A stretch of DNA of 64,000 nt from Crotophaga sulcirostris (lineage: Eukaryota; Chordata; Aves; Cuculiformes; Crotophagidae). Below, piece after piece: positions 26,551 through 38,195 of this stretch. Made by a program: the position numbers and the translations under genes. A model generated the notes under the pieces. It saw only the letters and a list, made by a program, of their open reading frames with translations. It searched no databases and had not been told where the DNA came from. The stretch covers positions 362,755 to 426,754 of the forward strand of contig VYZB01000386.1 of assembly GCA_013397455.1 (NCBI GenBank). The letters are read 5' to 3'. Every line of letters begins with the position of its first letter. Within the stretch, counting starts at the first letter, position 1.

Positions 26551-28688
26551 CTGAAACACACCAAAGGCAAAGCAAACTCTCAGATGATCCTTGAGTTCCA
26601 GTGGTGGGTGATTCAAGAGAGAAAAGCATTGGCAGTGACACAGAGGGCATGAAGTCCACTACATAAAGAGTGCTTGTCTTGGTCTTCAGTGTAGTGGCAG
26701 AACATGATTAAACGTTCCTGTAATCAGACCATTTTCAAGCAGAACTGTTTTGAGGTGAAAGAAAATGTAGAAGTTAGAAAAGTATGTACAGTGCCTGCAT
26801 GTGAATGATGTGTTCTCCCAGAAAACACTAGCTAGAGAGAAGTGCCATGTATAGTGTAGGTGTTTTCATTCTATTTCTACAGAAAAGCTGTCTTTGAAGG
26901 TGTGGGCTAGGTTTTTGTGTACCTCTGCAGCTGCCTACATACCAAGCAGTGTGTTGGGGACCAGACAGTACACCATGCACTTTCAGCTTTTTCAGCCCCA
27001 AATATCTGGCGTCTCCCAAGGTTGACACACAGCAGTAACCCCAAGTGGATTGACCTGACCAGCAAGCACTGCTTTCAGAAGTTGATTTGTTTCCTGAGCT
27101 GCTTAAACTGTGGCTTATTATGGGCCAGATTTTAACGTTAGTAAGATCAATTTAAACCTAGAAGAACTTGACTTGTATTGGTAGATTACTTCAGGGGGTG
27201 TTACTTCAAGTCTGGCACTTTACCCTGAAGACAGAGTAGATTCTTCGTTCAGTAGTACTGTCTCAGGGTTCCTGGAATAGAAACTTCCCAGTGGCCCATA
27301 AGCACGTTCTGCTAATCCAGGGAGGTCCTGCAATGTTGGCACTTAGTGCCTTTTCCATATAAAGGAGCAATTTCAAATTCAGTTTTAGTAGTCTTCAGTG
27401 GTTTTCTCTTGGGACTTGTGTAGTTAAATTCTTAATAACTCATTTGTTCAGCTATTCATTCTCAGGGAGTTGAATGTTCTCCCTGTGTTCCTATGGGAAC
27501 ACACCAGCCTCATACTTTGTGTACCAGCCCCATGTGGACAAAGACTTGATGTCACACCATCCGCTGTCACATATTCATTCTGCTGAGCTTTTACTGTTTG
27601 CTTGTGTATGGGGTAGTCTTTGATCAGTCTTAGGATGGCAGTTCAGTTGAATGGGGATCCCTCACTCCACAGGGAACTCCACAAAGGAAGAGTTTGATTC
27701 TCTTGTCCAGGCTGTGGAGATAAATGGGGTTGTGATAAGATTCAAAGATGGTGTTCAAGAGCAGGTCTTCATTATGAGGTAAAGCATACAAATGTCAAAA
27801 TGGACAGAGGGCACATGAGCATAAGGGATAGTGAGGAAGAAAGAGGGGGACAGTATAACTTTAGATGATAAAAAACCAATGGACAGACTAGACTGGATAA
27901 AAAAATAGACTGGACTTCATGCAGTCCTATTGGTGATAGAAGAATACGAGACTGGAACTTTGCATACCCGTGGAGTATTAATGGCCTGGCAACCAGGGGC
28001 TCAACATAATTAAAGATCTTTGGTTTTTTAGCATTTACAACATATGGTATCGGAAACCTTGGAAGTGCTAGATTTCCCAGCCTATAAACTGCAGTTACTT
28101 TTTTCAATGCACACAGCTTTGGCCTTGCTCTTTTTTTCTCACATCTTAATTAAAATGCTCCTGTCAATTAGCAAATGAGCAAAAAGTTGAGCCAAAGAGG
28201 TGCACTTGAAGCAACTTAGGATGAAATTTCACTGAATGCTTTCATACGCTTGTATAACAAACTGCCTCCAACCAATAACTCTTTACACTTACCTGTAACA
28301 TTAAAATGAAGTGTGTCAATATAGTAGCTAGTACAAATCAAATTCACAGATTGAACTTGCAACAATGAAGAGGAAGAATCATATGCTATGAAGGAAACTC
28401 AAGGAATAGCAAGTAACACGTTTTTGAGGCAGAATGTTATGCATCATTGGTTAGGCAAAAGTGATATGATTTTGTAAAATCCTTATAGTATTGTAAGAGT
28501 GTCTACCAGGCAAAACATTAATATTGCCAGTATTTATTATACTGAATAAAACATGGTGGGTTTCGATCATGGGGAGTCATGTAAATCTTGCTTCCATTCA
28601 CATGGGTCCACATCTCCTGAGCCTTGTTGAAAGAAGGAAAGCTAAAAAAGTTTAGAGCAAATTTAAACTGAAACCTAAGCGTTAGGGG

Positions 28689-28777
28689 TTTATTTATTTA
28701 TTTATGATCCCTAAATACTATTGTTGATTTAAATTTAATTTATTTATAAGCCAAAGCTTTATTTATGTATTTATTTT
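28689..28777. repeat. TTTA-rich simple repeat
   Basis: Two short (TTTA)n blocks, at 28689-28705 and about 28738-28777, separated by an AT-rich spacer. Confidence 0.8.
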
Positions 28778-31397
28778 CGTATTCCCATATGATCATAATC
28801 ACCACATTTTCTAAAAAAAGTTAATTAAATTTATGAAAAAGTTGCCAAAACTTTTTTTTTACGGCAGTATTCATCAAGCTGTTGTGTTAGTAATAGCATC
28901 TAAGCTCAATGATTTTTCCATTTGATATTGTGTTTTTTAACAACTTTGGTAAGGGTAACAGAATTGTATACTCTACTTGCTTGTAAGCAATTGATGTTGT
29001 GGAGGAAGAATTACGTTTAAGATATTGAGTAAAGTTTTCCAAAGTGACTTTACTGTCAGCTTAGGTCAGCAATGCTATTCATGCTTCTGAAGTTGGCTGG
29101 ATGTAGGCACTTGCATGTTCCTGTACATCTGGACTTCAGACTCCTTGAAAGTAGACCTGATATTCCTAAGCTCTCCAAGGGCCTTCTGAAAATGTATCCA
29201 TTTTTCATAAGTCCAGAATCACACCCCATTATATATAGTTTTCCCAACAAACCTGTCATGTTCTGTTTTGTACATAATGCAACATGGATGCCTTGCAGAC
29301 TGGGCCATGATAGAAGGATCAGAGAGAGGGTTTTGAGCATTGCAGCTGGTTGTGTCCTCCCCTCTCCCCTACATTGTAAAAGTTTTGCAGCGTGGGTACA
29401 TTCTTAAGCTAAAATGTGTGACTGTGGAAGAAAGACTAACTTGTTCAGGACAATTGTTGCTGTTGGCAAAAGAATTTGAGAGTATTTCATAAAGCAAATA
29501 CCGGGTATGAATGAACCTTTCATTGTAGTAAGTGGCATGAAATAGGTCAGTGTGTGTGTAACCGCCTGTAAGAGCTGCTAACTTTTGCTTGAATTATTAG
29601 GAAAACTCCAGCACAGATGTAGTGTATTTTTATAGAAGAGACATCTTCTGAAAGAAGCCAAAGTTTAGTGCTTAGACAAGGACTCCACATCGGATGTGAA
29701 AAATCACAGCTCCATCTATTTTTATTTCAATAACATTAGAGAGCAATGGAGGGGAAAGAAATCTACTTCTGTGCTGTGAGAGTACCTTTGACTGATGACT
29801 AAGTGCCAGCCTGGGGAATTATAGTAGCTGTGTGTGGCATGCTTTGGCTTTCCTGAATTTTGAAGGAACTGCAGAGTTTGACCTGCAGGTGCCAGCTTGG
29901 TCCATTTTTAAAATTTACCTGAAAAGGGCATTTCAGAAGAGATAGCACGTGCTGTTTTCAGAAGCACCAACTGTCTTGCTCTTACAGAAGAAGCTGAACC
30001 ATGTTGGCTACTACAAGTAGCAATAAAAATTTCCTGGGTAAAATTTCCATTGGGCAAATGGAAATCACAGCCTCTGTATTGATGAGCATCAGCATTCCCC
30101 ATAACTTTGTCTTGCTGGTTACAGAGTCTGAAGACACTGGACAAGAGTCTTCAGAGCTGGTTTGTTCCTCCAAGGCAACCTGGCTGCAGCTAGCCATGCT
30201 GCTGAGGACACTGGGCTGCAGGAGCATCACTCTTTTTCTCTAATTTCACCTCTGGTATCAGCCTGTTGCAAGGGTTTAGAGATGTCTTGGATGCTTTGAT
30301 TTTTAAACCTGCTCCATATCTGTATCTTCGTATTGCCCATTAGTTGCTTGAGGGGGAGCTATGAGAACCAGTACGATCACTAGTCTGAACAATTTCCTGA
30401 CCTTGTGGGATGAATTGTGGACCCCAGAGAGGTCAGCAGTTTGCTATTGACTTTAACAAGATTGACGTTTCACCTGTGATGTCTGCTGACAGCAGGGAGA
30501 GGGTGACAGGGGCTTTGAAGAATGAGTGTTTGAATACATACTTGCAGTGTTAGCAAGACTGATGAAAATACAAGAAAAGTCGCTGAAATTTTGTAAGCCA
30601 TCAAAGCAGGGAGACATTAGGAATATTTCAAAATAGCTAACTGACTTACTCACGGGAGATCCAATTCAATCAGCTTCTGAGTCCCTCTGGGACCTCAGCC
30701 AGGTTTAAATGAGTCGTCTTGTTCTGGAAATAGCATAGCCAGTGAAGGCTGGGATATATGATCTCTATGAAGAAGTAGGGTATATTGTCCTGTGCCAAGA
30801 ACCATGCTGTTGCAGTTGGATTGCTTCTGCCTCAAACCTGGGTGTAATAATGCTAGCTCAGACACCTCTGTACTGCTCTGCTGTCCATAGTGTGAATGTG
30901 CCATCTATCAGAAAAACACCTGCAAACAGTAGCTCTGGGAGGGGTAATAATAAAGATTGACCATGTTTGAGAAGGGAGTTTGGAGCAGTATGTGCCTGCA
31001 AATTGCACCAATTGCCGGAATTTTCGAAGGAATCTCAGACTGAATACAGTGACTGTGCTAATAATGAAAATAAATAATCCTTTGTGAAATCCAGCTCCTA
31101 TAAGCCCTTAAGCCTTATTGTAGAAAGACCTATACTCATTGCGGGGAAGAAGAGCAGTAGCAACAATAAAATCTATTGAGGCCCATGGCTAAAGAGGCAC
31201 AATGCCTATCAGAAAGGAATATTTTGTAGTTCTTGCAGATATTGATGAACTTTAAGTACGCGGAGTAACTTTAGGAACAAACTGTTGATAGCATAGGAAG
31301 TAGGATTGCTGTAATTTGTGACTTTGATGTAAAAAGACACTACATAACACAGAAGTGCTTGTTTGTGTATGAAGTTCTGCTGATGTAAGACAGAATA

Positions 31398-31932
31398 ATC
31401 TTGTCTCTCGTGAGACCTCACTTGGAGTACTGCCTCCTGCTCTGGGACCCTCAGCACAGGAAGGACATGGAGCTGTTGGAGCGGGTCCAGAGGGGGACCA
31501 CGAAAATGATCAGAGGGCTGGAGCACCTCATCTACGAGGACAGGCTGAGAGAGCTTGGGTTGTTCAGCCTGGAGAAGACTGCGAGGAGACCTTATAGTGG
31601 CCTTCTAGTAATCAAGAAGGGCTACAGGAAAGCTGAGGAGGGACTCTATCAAGGAATGCAGTGATAGGACGAGGGATAATAGTTTTACACTAAGGGAGGG
31701 CAGATTTAGACTGAATATAAGGAAGAAATTTTTTACAATTAAGGTGGTGAAACACTGGAACAGGTTGCCCAGAGAGGTAGTGTAGGGCCCATCCCTGGAC
31801 ACATTCAAGATCAGATTGGATGAGGCTTTGGGCGATCTGATCTAGTGAAAGATGTCTTGGCTCCTGCAGGGGGGATGGAACTAGGTGGTCTGTAAAGATC
31901 CCTTCCAACCCGAAGTATTCTATGATTCTTTT
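31398..31932 (+). mobile_element. CR1 LINE 3' fragment with partial ORF2
   Basis: Sense-strand CR1 of about 535 bp. The first part reads in frame (31401-31664) with CR1 ORF2 C-terminal residues: '[20 protein letters not shown]', then '[18 protein letters not shown]' and '[12 protein letters not shown]'. The frame is then lost. The 3' part has 'aacactggaacaggttgccc', 'gatcccttccaacccgaagt' and the terminal 'attctatgattct'. It is 5'-truncated and inactive. Confidence 0.95.
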
Positions 31933-33319
31933 CAATTTGTTGGCAGTCCTTAAGCAGAACAATTTCTTAGCTGAAGACAAAGTCATATATCCTACACTTT
32001 GATTTAATTTCTGATCCATTTGGATTGTTCCTTCTTTTCATTTAAGTAAATGAAGTAAAACATGGTTGCATGCAGCTGTAAATTTTATAATGCTATTATG
32101 TGAATTGTGGGCCTGTCCCTCTTACGAGAAGGTGTGTTCGAAGCTGGTCCATACATCTTGACAAACATGAGGAAAAAAAATATCCAGGCTGCAGAAGTTG
32201 TCTGACATGTGAAAATGCATGAGGCATGAGGATGAATGAAATGCATTAGAACTGCTTAGGTCAGGGAGGAAACAGATGACAGGTGACATGATAGCAGAAT
32301 GTAAAAATAATGAATAGTGCAGAGAAGGCTGGCTGCATGCTGTACTTACTGATTTGCAGATATAAGAACATCCACTGCAATTAGAAGGCACCACATTCAA
32401 AACAGTTAGAAGGAAATCTTTTATGACAAAAGTGCATAAATAATCACTGACACAAGAATCTCTTGAGCAAAAGAGCTCCAGCGGGTTTGTAAGAAAATTA
32501 GACTAATGTATGAATGAAATCTTTCTGCTTTGGTACATAAACCCAGTCATTAATGGATGAGAAAAATCTTCCTCCATTGGCTTGTTATCAGAGAAATGTT
32601 CTTTATTGGACATGGGACTACTCTCTCAGTAAAGTGGTGCTGGATGCTTGAAAGGACCAAGGAGGGCTCTTGATCCATCTTATAGTACTAATCCTTCTGT
32701 TACTGCAAGTTGTTTAAGGCTTATTCCCCATGTTTCTTTTACCTCTTGCTATTTGATTTTTTTTTTCTGTAGTTTAGCAAAACACTAATTTTTAATTCAG
32801 TTGCAGATGACTACCTCCAGATCAAAGCGGCACACAATTCTTATTTGAAATTTAACTCAGTGAGCTAGATTCGTCTTCAGGTAACTTTGCAGCAGCCAAT
32901 AAAATTACCAGAGACGCTAGCTAGGTTGGGGTTGTTCAGAAAGAAGCTATTTTATACTCAATTAAAAGCTGTTGGATGAATAGCAGTCACAGAAGTAGCA
33001 AATTACAGTGCTGGTGCTTTGTTGAATATGGAACCAAAGATTAATGTGATGTGAAAATAGTGGACAGTGCAAGGATACAAATTGAAGGAAACACAGCCAC
33101 AGCTCCCACGTTATTCTGGATTTAGAGTCAGAGCCTAAAGGCACCCCTCTGCAGCAGGAAAGAATGGAATCCCTCATGAAGGCCAAACAGGAGTTTCAAG
33201 TACAGAAGCCTATGCTGTATGGAAATTAAAAGCAGAATTTGGGTTTTTTCCCAGTTTAAAATGCCTTTTCACAGGAAGGTAAGCTCAATCAAATGCTTTG
33301 ATTTTTGACAGTTCAAGAA
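31933..33319. other. Intronic sequence, nothing recognised
   Basis: AT-rich sequence between two CR1 pieces. No exon, RNA gene or repeat family is recognised. Confidence 0.5.
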
Positions 33320-33420
33320 AGACATTGACCACCCAAGTCCTGAGAAGGGCCACCAAGATGGTCAGGGGGCTCAAGCACACAACACATGAGCAGCTCGGGT
33401 TGTTCAGGCTGAGGAAGGGA
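33320..33420 (+). mobile_element. Short internal CR1 fragment
   Basis: About 100 bp matching the CR1 ORF2 C-terminal region: 'gagaagggccaccaagatgg', 'tcagggggctcaagcacaca', 'gagcagctcgggttgttcag' and 'gctgaggaagg'. Both ends are missing, so it is either a truncated or an internally deleted copy. Confidence 0.75.
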
Positions 33421-36400
33421 GCTAGTGTAAACTAAAGCAACCTCAAAAGTGGTTTAAATTGGGAGTTCCCAGCCTCACTGCTGTAGGCTTCTCTTCAGTG
33501 TTACCTTCTCTGCTGTGGGATTTGTAAGTCCGATAGGGACAGCTGCACTAAGTTACGCTGTTGCTCATGCCATCACTGGCCTCCGTGAAGGCAGTTAATA
33601 TGGCAGAGATTACCCGTGCCTTCTAATCCCTCTCATGTTCTGCACTGGAGTCCTAAAAAGTATCTTCACTGTAGGATGCATCCCAGTGAAAGGATTCTCC
33701 CACGATTCAGTCCATTTTTGAAAGCATGTGTCCTGGTATTACCTGGAAAGGTGAAAATCTGGGTCTGTATTTTTAGACAGGAATCCTGTGCTGTCCCTTC
33801 TTCTGAGAACAGCATGCCATCAAGGACACCATAGGATGAGCTTTCCTTTTTTCCCTGAAGGGACTGCCAGTGAGGTTGGAGCACATGATCCCCAGTGCGA
33901 CAATGAAAGAGAAGTTTTGAAACATCTTCAGTAACTTTTTTAACCTCTCTAGAGGAGGACGGAGGTATTAATAGATCACAGAATAGTTTTCCTCATTTGA
34001 TTACAAAGATGAAGTTTCTAGGTGCATTTTTCCTCTTTTTCTATTTTTTCATCTTTAAAGATGAAAGCTGAGTCTCCTGTTGGGGGGTTCCCCTTGGTCC
34101 AACTGAAACAGAGATTGGGCACTATTTCTGTATTAGGTAGGAAAAAGAGATTTATGAAACAAAGCTCTGGCATTTTGAAGGGTTTTTTTTTTCTTTCTTT
34201 CTTTCTATTGTATATTAACACGGTGGTTTTTCAGTGTCATGAAAGTGTTCGAGAGAGAAGACTCTTTCCCCAGAGATTAAATGTTACCAGTGCAGCTCAG
34301 CTTTGACTAGTGTATAAATGTGACTACAGAGTTTTTATAAATGCTGAACTCATCAAAAGGACATTCTTAATATCAATAACTGTAGCAGCTTAGCATTTAA
34401 AATGCAACCTGCAGCCTTATCTGTTTTCCTGCCTTAGCTTTTTGCTCCTTCTTGGGTTTGTGGGATGGTGATGTGGCTAATCAGAAATATCATCTGTAAC
34501 TGAATTCAGTAAATCCTCTTGAATTGGCACAATTGCATCTTTGCAAAGAAAATTTTCCCCTTAGTGAGAGGTATTTTTGTTTTACAAGTGAAAATATTGG
34601 GGGATTACTGCATTAAATCATAATAAAATGAAAATTCTCAGCAATTTTCAAAGTCCAGCTCTGGGCCTGATCCTCTGAGCTGATACATGCACTCAACTGT
34701 TATTAAGCCTAGAGGGAGATAAAGATGATGGCAAGTTGCAGATCAGATTCTTATGCAGATTGTCCACAATGAAAGTAAATTCCATACTCACACAAAGTAA
34801 TTTCTTCCTGAATACAAATACAATTAAATTTCTTCAGCTGATTGTTTAATTAAGACATTGCAGCGTGGAAAATGTTAGATAAACTTTGTCTAAATGTTAA
34901 TAAATGAATGCTTCCATTGTGCAGAAAGTAAGTCCAGCATATGATACGGTAATTGTCCTGAAAAATACATATTGCATTATTGGATGGGGGTTTTGTTTTA
35001 TTCATTACACAACAAAAAGCATGTCAAAATCAGCGAGTAATGAATGATTTAACAACTTCATTTGTAACATACTTAATATACTACTTTTTCAGCTTTTCCA
35101 TTGAATTAGTACATTGGGTGATTTAGTGATTTCTGTTTAGACCTAACCAACATCTGATAGGATTTACATCAAGACAGTCATAAAATTAAAACAATAAATA
35201 AGTACCCTGACAGATTCTTTCAATATTAGCTTAATTCTTGCTCCAGCTTATCAAGGGTGATATTTATTACAGACCTAAAGGGCATGGAATTAAAAACCAT
35301 ATGAATTAGCAGAGGAATCCAAACCAGCAGTGAAAGTCAATTTTGTAGCCCATGTGCTTCCTTGCATGACTAAGTAGGAAGGTTATGTCCTTAGAGCAAT
35401 AAAACAGCTTTGGGGCAGGTAGCAGGCAGAGAGAAAAGTGTGCAAGTGTTGGATATCCATGTAAATATGTTCTTTTGTCTATGGGATTAAGTGGATGAGC
35501 TGAAATGTGGAATGCAACCACAGGTTTGTGCCTAAACTTTATATCCCAGCACACACTAAGCCCATCCAAATAGCAGATGATATTCTCACATTAACCGTCC
35601 ATTACCCCTCTGTGCACTGTACCCACAATTAACCTTGGAAAAGTCCTCCTATTGGTCTTCTAAAAAAAAAAGATATGGTCTTAGAGAGCGTTGTAAACCA
35701 GGAGCTTGTTAGAGAGCTCGTTGCGGGAGGGAATCAGAAAAATGTGCTGCCGTGCTTACTGCCAGCGCTACCTCTGGTGGATGGGAGGGTGGTGACTGTT
35801 TGCCTGAGGGAGTTTCATATAAAGAGGTCATGACTGGAAGTTGCTCTTCCTCATGTTTTGATACCAGGCTCACCTAAACATCCCTGTCCGCACCATGTGG
35901 GTGCTGGGCTTTGGCCTTGGCATTCCCCAAAGGCCAGATCTTAAACCCTGGATTGGGGTTGTGACAATTTCATGAGTGGAAGGAAGACGGTTTAAGTCTT
36001 TGGAGTTGGAGAGCTTGCTAAGTCACCATGCAAGCACTTTTCTTCTCCCTGGCTTTTCACAACAGGTCTATTTGTTTTGGTTTTGTGTGTTTTCGTGCCT
36101 TGTTCTGTTAGACACTGACAGGAGAGATGCAGTTGACATTGCAGGAGAACTCAGCAGGGGTGGCTCTTTAATTTTTTGGGGTGGTTTTTTTGTCTTTGTA
36201 AAGGAGAGTATGGGCTCTGAAATGTCCATATCTCTGCCTTCCTTGCTGCCATAGTATAAACTGTGTCTTGTGTAACATTTAAATGTGCATTCAATGCTTG
36301 TCTTTTTCCAGTAGAGGTAGCAGCCTTTGCAGAAAGGCAAGCTTTGCAGTGCTTTGTACAACATTCTCTTCTGGAAAACCAATAGAGAAAATCTCCAGGG

Positions 36401-37079
36401 CACTTCACAAAAACAGATGTATGAAACCTTCGGGGACACCTTTTTCCCAAAAATAGGCCCTTCCTCTATATGCACACAGACGTGTTCCTGTAAGCCAATT
36501 TTCCATTGACATATCTGACAAGCAATTCCTCCTTCTCTGCTCCGTGTAATGAAAATCTGCTGCTTCATTGAACTGGGATCAACAATTCCTGCTTTAAACA
36601 TGAGATTCGACTTATTGCACTAAAATAATATTTTTCTTCTGGATTTTGGGAAACACCTTATGCAAGCAGGTATTCTTAACAAGTCCTGCATTACCCACAT
36701 TTGAGGTATATAATAGGTCCACCTGGAGTCATTCAGGTATTCAGAAGTGCAGTTTGCTTGTTTTACACCTGGATGTAGTGTCATAGCTGCAGAAGTCTCC
36801 CACTAAAAAACATATAAAAGAAATTAAGCTGTTGATCTTGTAGCAGTTTTGTGCCTTTGGATGGAGTACCTGTTTAATTCCTCATCGCAAAGGATACTTC
36901 CTGCAGCACTGTCCCACTGTAAAGGAGCAGGGGGAAACCTGTAAGGCTGCCTGCTCTCTCAGTCCACCAGAAAGAGAAGTTCATGGAAGGAGCAAAACCT
37001 GGTGGGCTTGCAGCTTTTGAAATCTTGTCAGTCATTTCTCCACCGACAGCAAAGGGAGATTTGCAATATCACCTTGTGG
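33421..37079. other. Intronic sequence, nothing firm
   Basis: AT-rich sequence with a short (TTTC)n patch near 34180-34206. The stretch 34830-35080 is very AT-rich with many ATTA/TAAT motifs and may be a conserved regulatory element, but this is only an impression. The 36068-36601 minus-strand open frame (177 codons) overlaps others on both strands and has no recognised motif. Confidence 0.45.
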
Positions 37080-38195
37080 TGCTCTGTTGGATAGAGGAGA
37101 ACTCTAGTCCAAGAGCCTGCTTGAGAAACTGGATACCATTGGCCTGGACAGGCACATCCTCTGCTGAGTAAAACACTGGCTGGATGGCCAGGCCCAAAGA
37201 ATAGTGGTAAGTTGAGATTAATCCAGTTGGAGGCTGGTCTCAAGTGGCTTTCCCCAGGGCTCAGTGTTGGGTCCAGTCCCGTTCAATATCTTTATCAATG
37301 ATCTGGACAAGGGGATTGAGTGCACCCTTAGCAAGTTTGCGGATAACACTAAGCTTGGTGGATGTGTTGATCTGCTTGAGGGTAGGGAGGCTCTGCGGAG
37401 GGATCTGGACAGGCTGAATCCATGGGCTGAGACCAAGGGGTTGAGGTTCAACAAGGCCAAATGCTGGGTCCTGCACTTGGAACACAACAACCACATGCAG
37501 CATTATAGACTTGGGGAAGAGTGGCTGGAGAGCTACCTCACAGAGAAGGACCTGGGGGTGTTGGAATATGAGCCAGCAGTGTGCCCAAGTGGCCAAGAAG
37601 GCCAGTGGCATCTTGGCCTGTATCAGAAACAGCGTGGCCAGCAGGAGCAGGACAGTGATTGTGCACTTGTACTCAGCACTGGTGAGGCCACACCTCAAAT
37701 ACTGTGTGCAGTTTTGGGCCCCTCACTACATGAAGGACATTGAGGTGCTGGGGCATGTCCAGAGAAGGGCAATGAAGCTGGTGAAGGGTCTGGAGAAAAA
37801 GTCTTACAAGGAGCGGCTGAGGGAACTGGGGTATTTAACCTAGAGAAGAGGAGGCTGAGGGGAGACCTCATCACCGTCTACAACTGCGTGAAAGGAGGTT
37901 GTAGTGAGGTGGGTGTTGGTCTCTTCTCCCAGGTGACAGGTGATAGGACAAGAGGAGATGGCCTCAAGTTGCACGAGGGGAGGTTTGGATTAGACATTAG
38001 GAAAAATTTCTTCACTGAAAGGATTGTCAAGCACTGGAACAGGCAGCCCAGGGAGGTGGTTGTGTCACCATCCCTGGAGGTGTTTAAAAGATGGGTAGAT
38101 GAATTTCTCAGGGATATGGCTTAGTAGTGGACAGGTACAGTTGGACGCAATGATCTCAAAGGTCTTTTCCAATGAAGCAGTTCTATGATTCTAAG
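37080..38195 (+). mobile_element. CR1 LINE, longest recent copy, broken reverse transcriptase
   Basis: Sense-strand CR1 of about 1.1 kb. It enters in the reverse transcriptase domain ('ggctggatggccaggcccaa'). An open frame (37264-37743) gives '[17 protein letters not shown]' and then the catalytic box as FADN-TKLGG, where active CR1 copies have FADD; the second catalytic Asp is Asn (codon 37345-37347). The homology then jumps to another frame (37511-37843: '[20 protein letters not shown]', '[20 protein letters not shown]'), which shows a frameshift. A third piece (37888-38124) includes '[19 protein letters not shown]'. The 3' end is 'ttctatgattcta'. The element is 5'-truncated and cannot be autonomous. 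Confidence 0.96.

Larger units (their letters stand above)
25741..31397. other. Intronic sequence, mostly unassigned
   Basis: AT-rich sequence with TTTA-rich patches at 28.7 kb and a 13-bp tandem duplication at 26.5 kb. No exon is recognised. Open frames around 29.0-30.2 kb overlap on opposite strands without known motifs. Confidence 0.5.

Noticed and set aside
29908..30243. Overlapping open frames on both strands around 30.0 kb
   Set aside because: Each is about 80 codons, without domains, signal peptide logic or splice sites. Open frames on both strands together point to chance.
35765..35790. CTCF-like motif (reverse complement 'ccaccagaggtagcgctggc')
   Set aside because: The start fits the CTCF core, but two key positions differ (TA where GC is expected) and spacing is off. 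Too weak.
36068..36601. 177-codon minus-strand open frame
   Set aside because: It overlaps open frames on both strands, has no recognisable domain, and its Lys/Pro-rich end matches the base composition. No splice or regulatory support.
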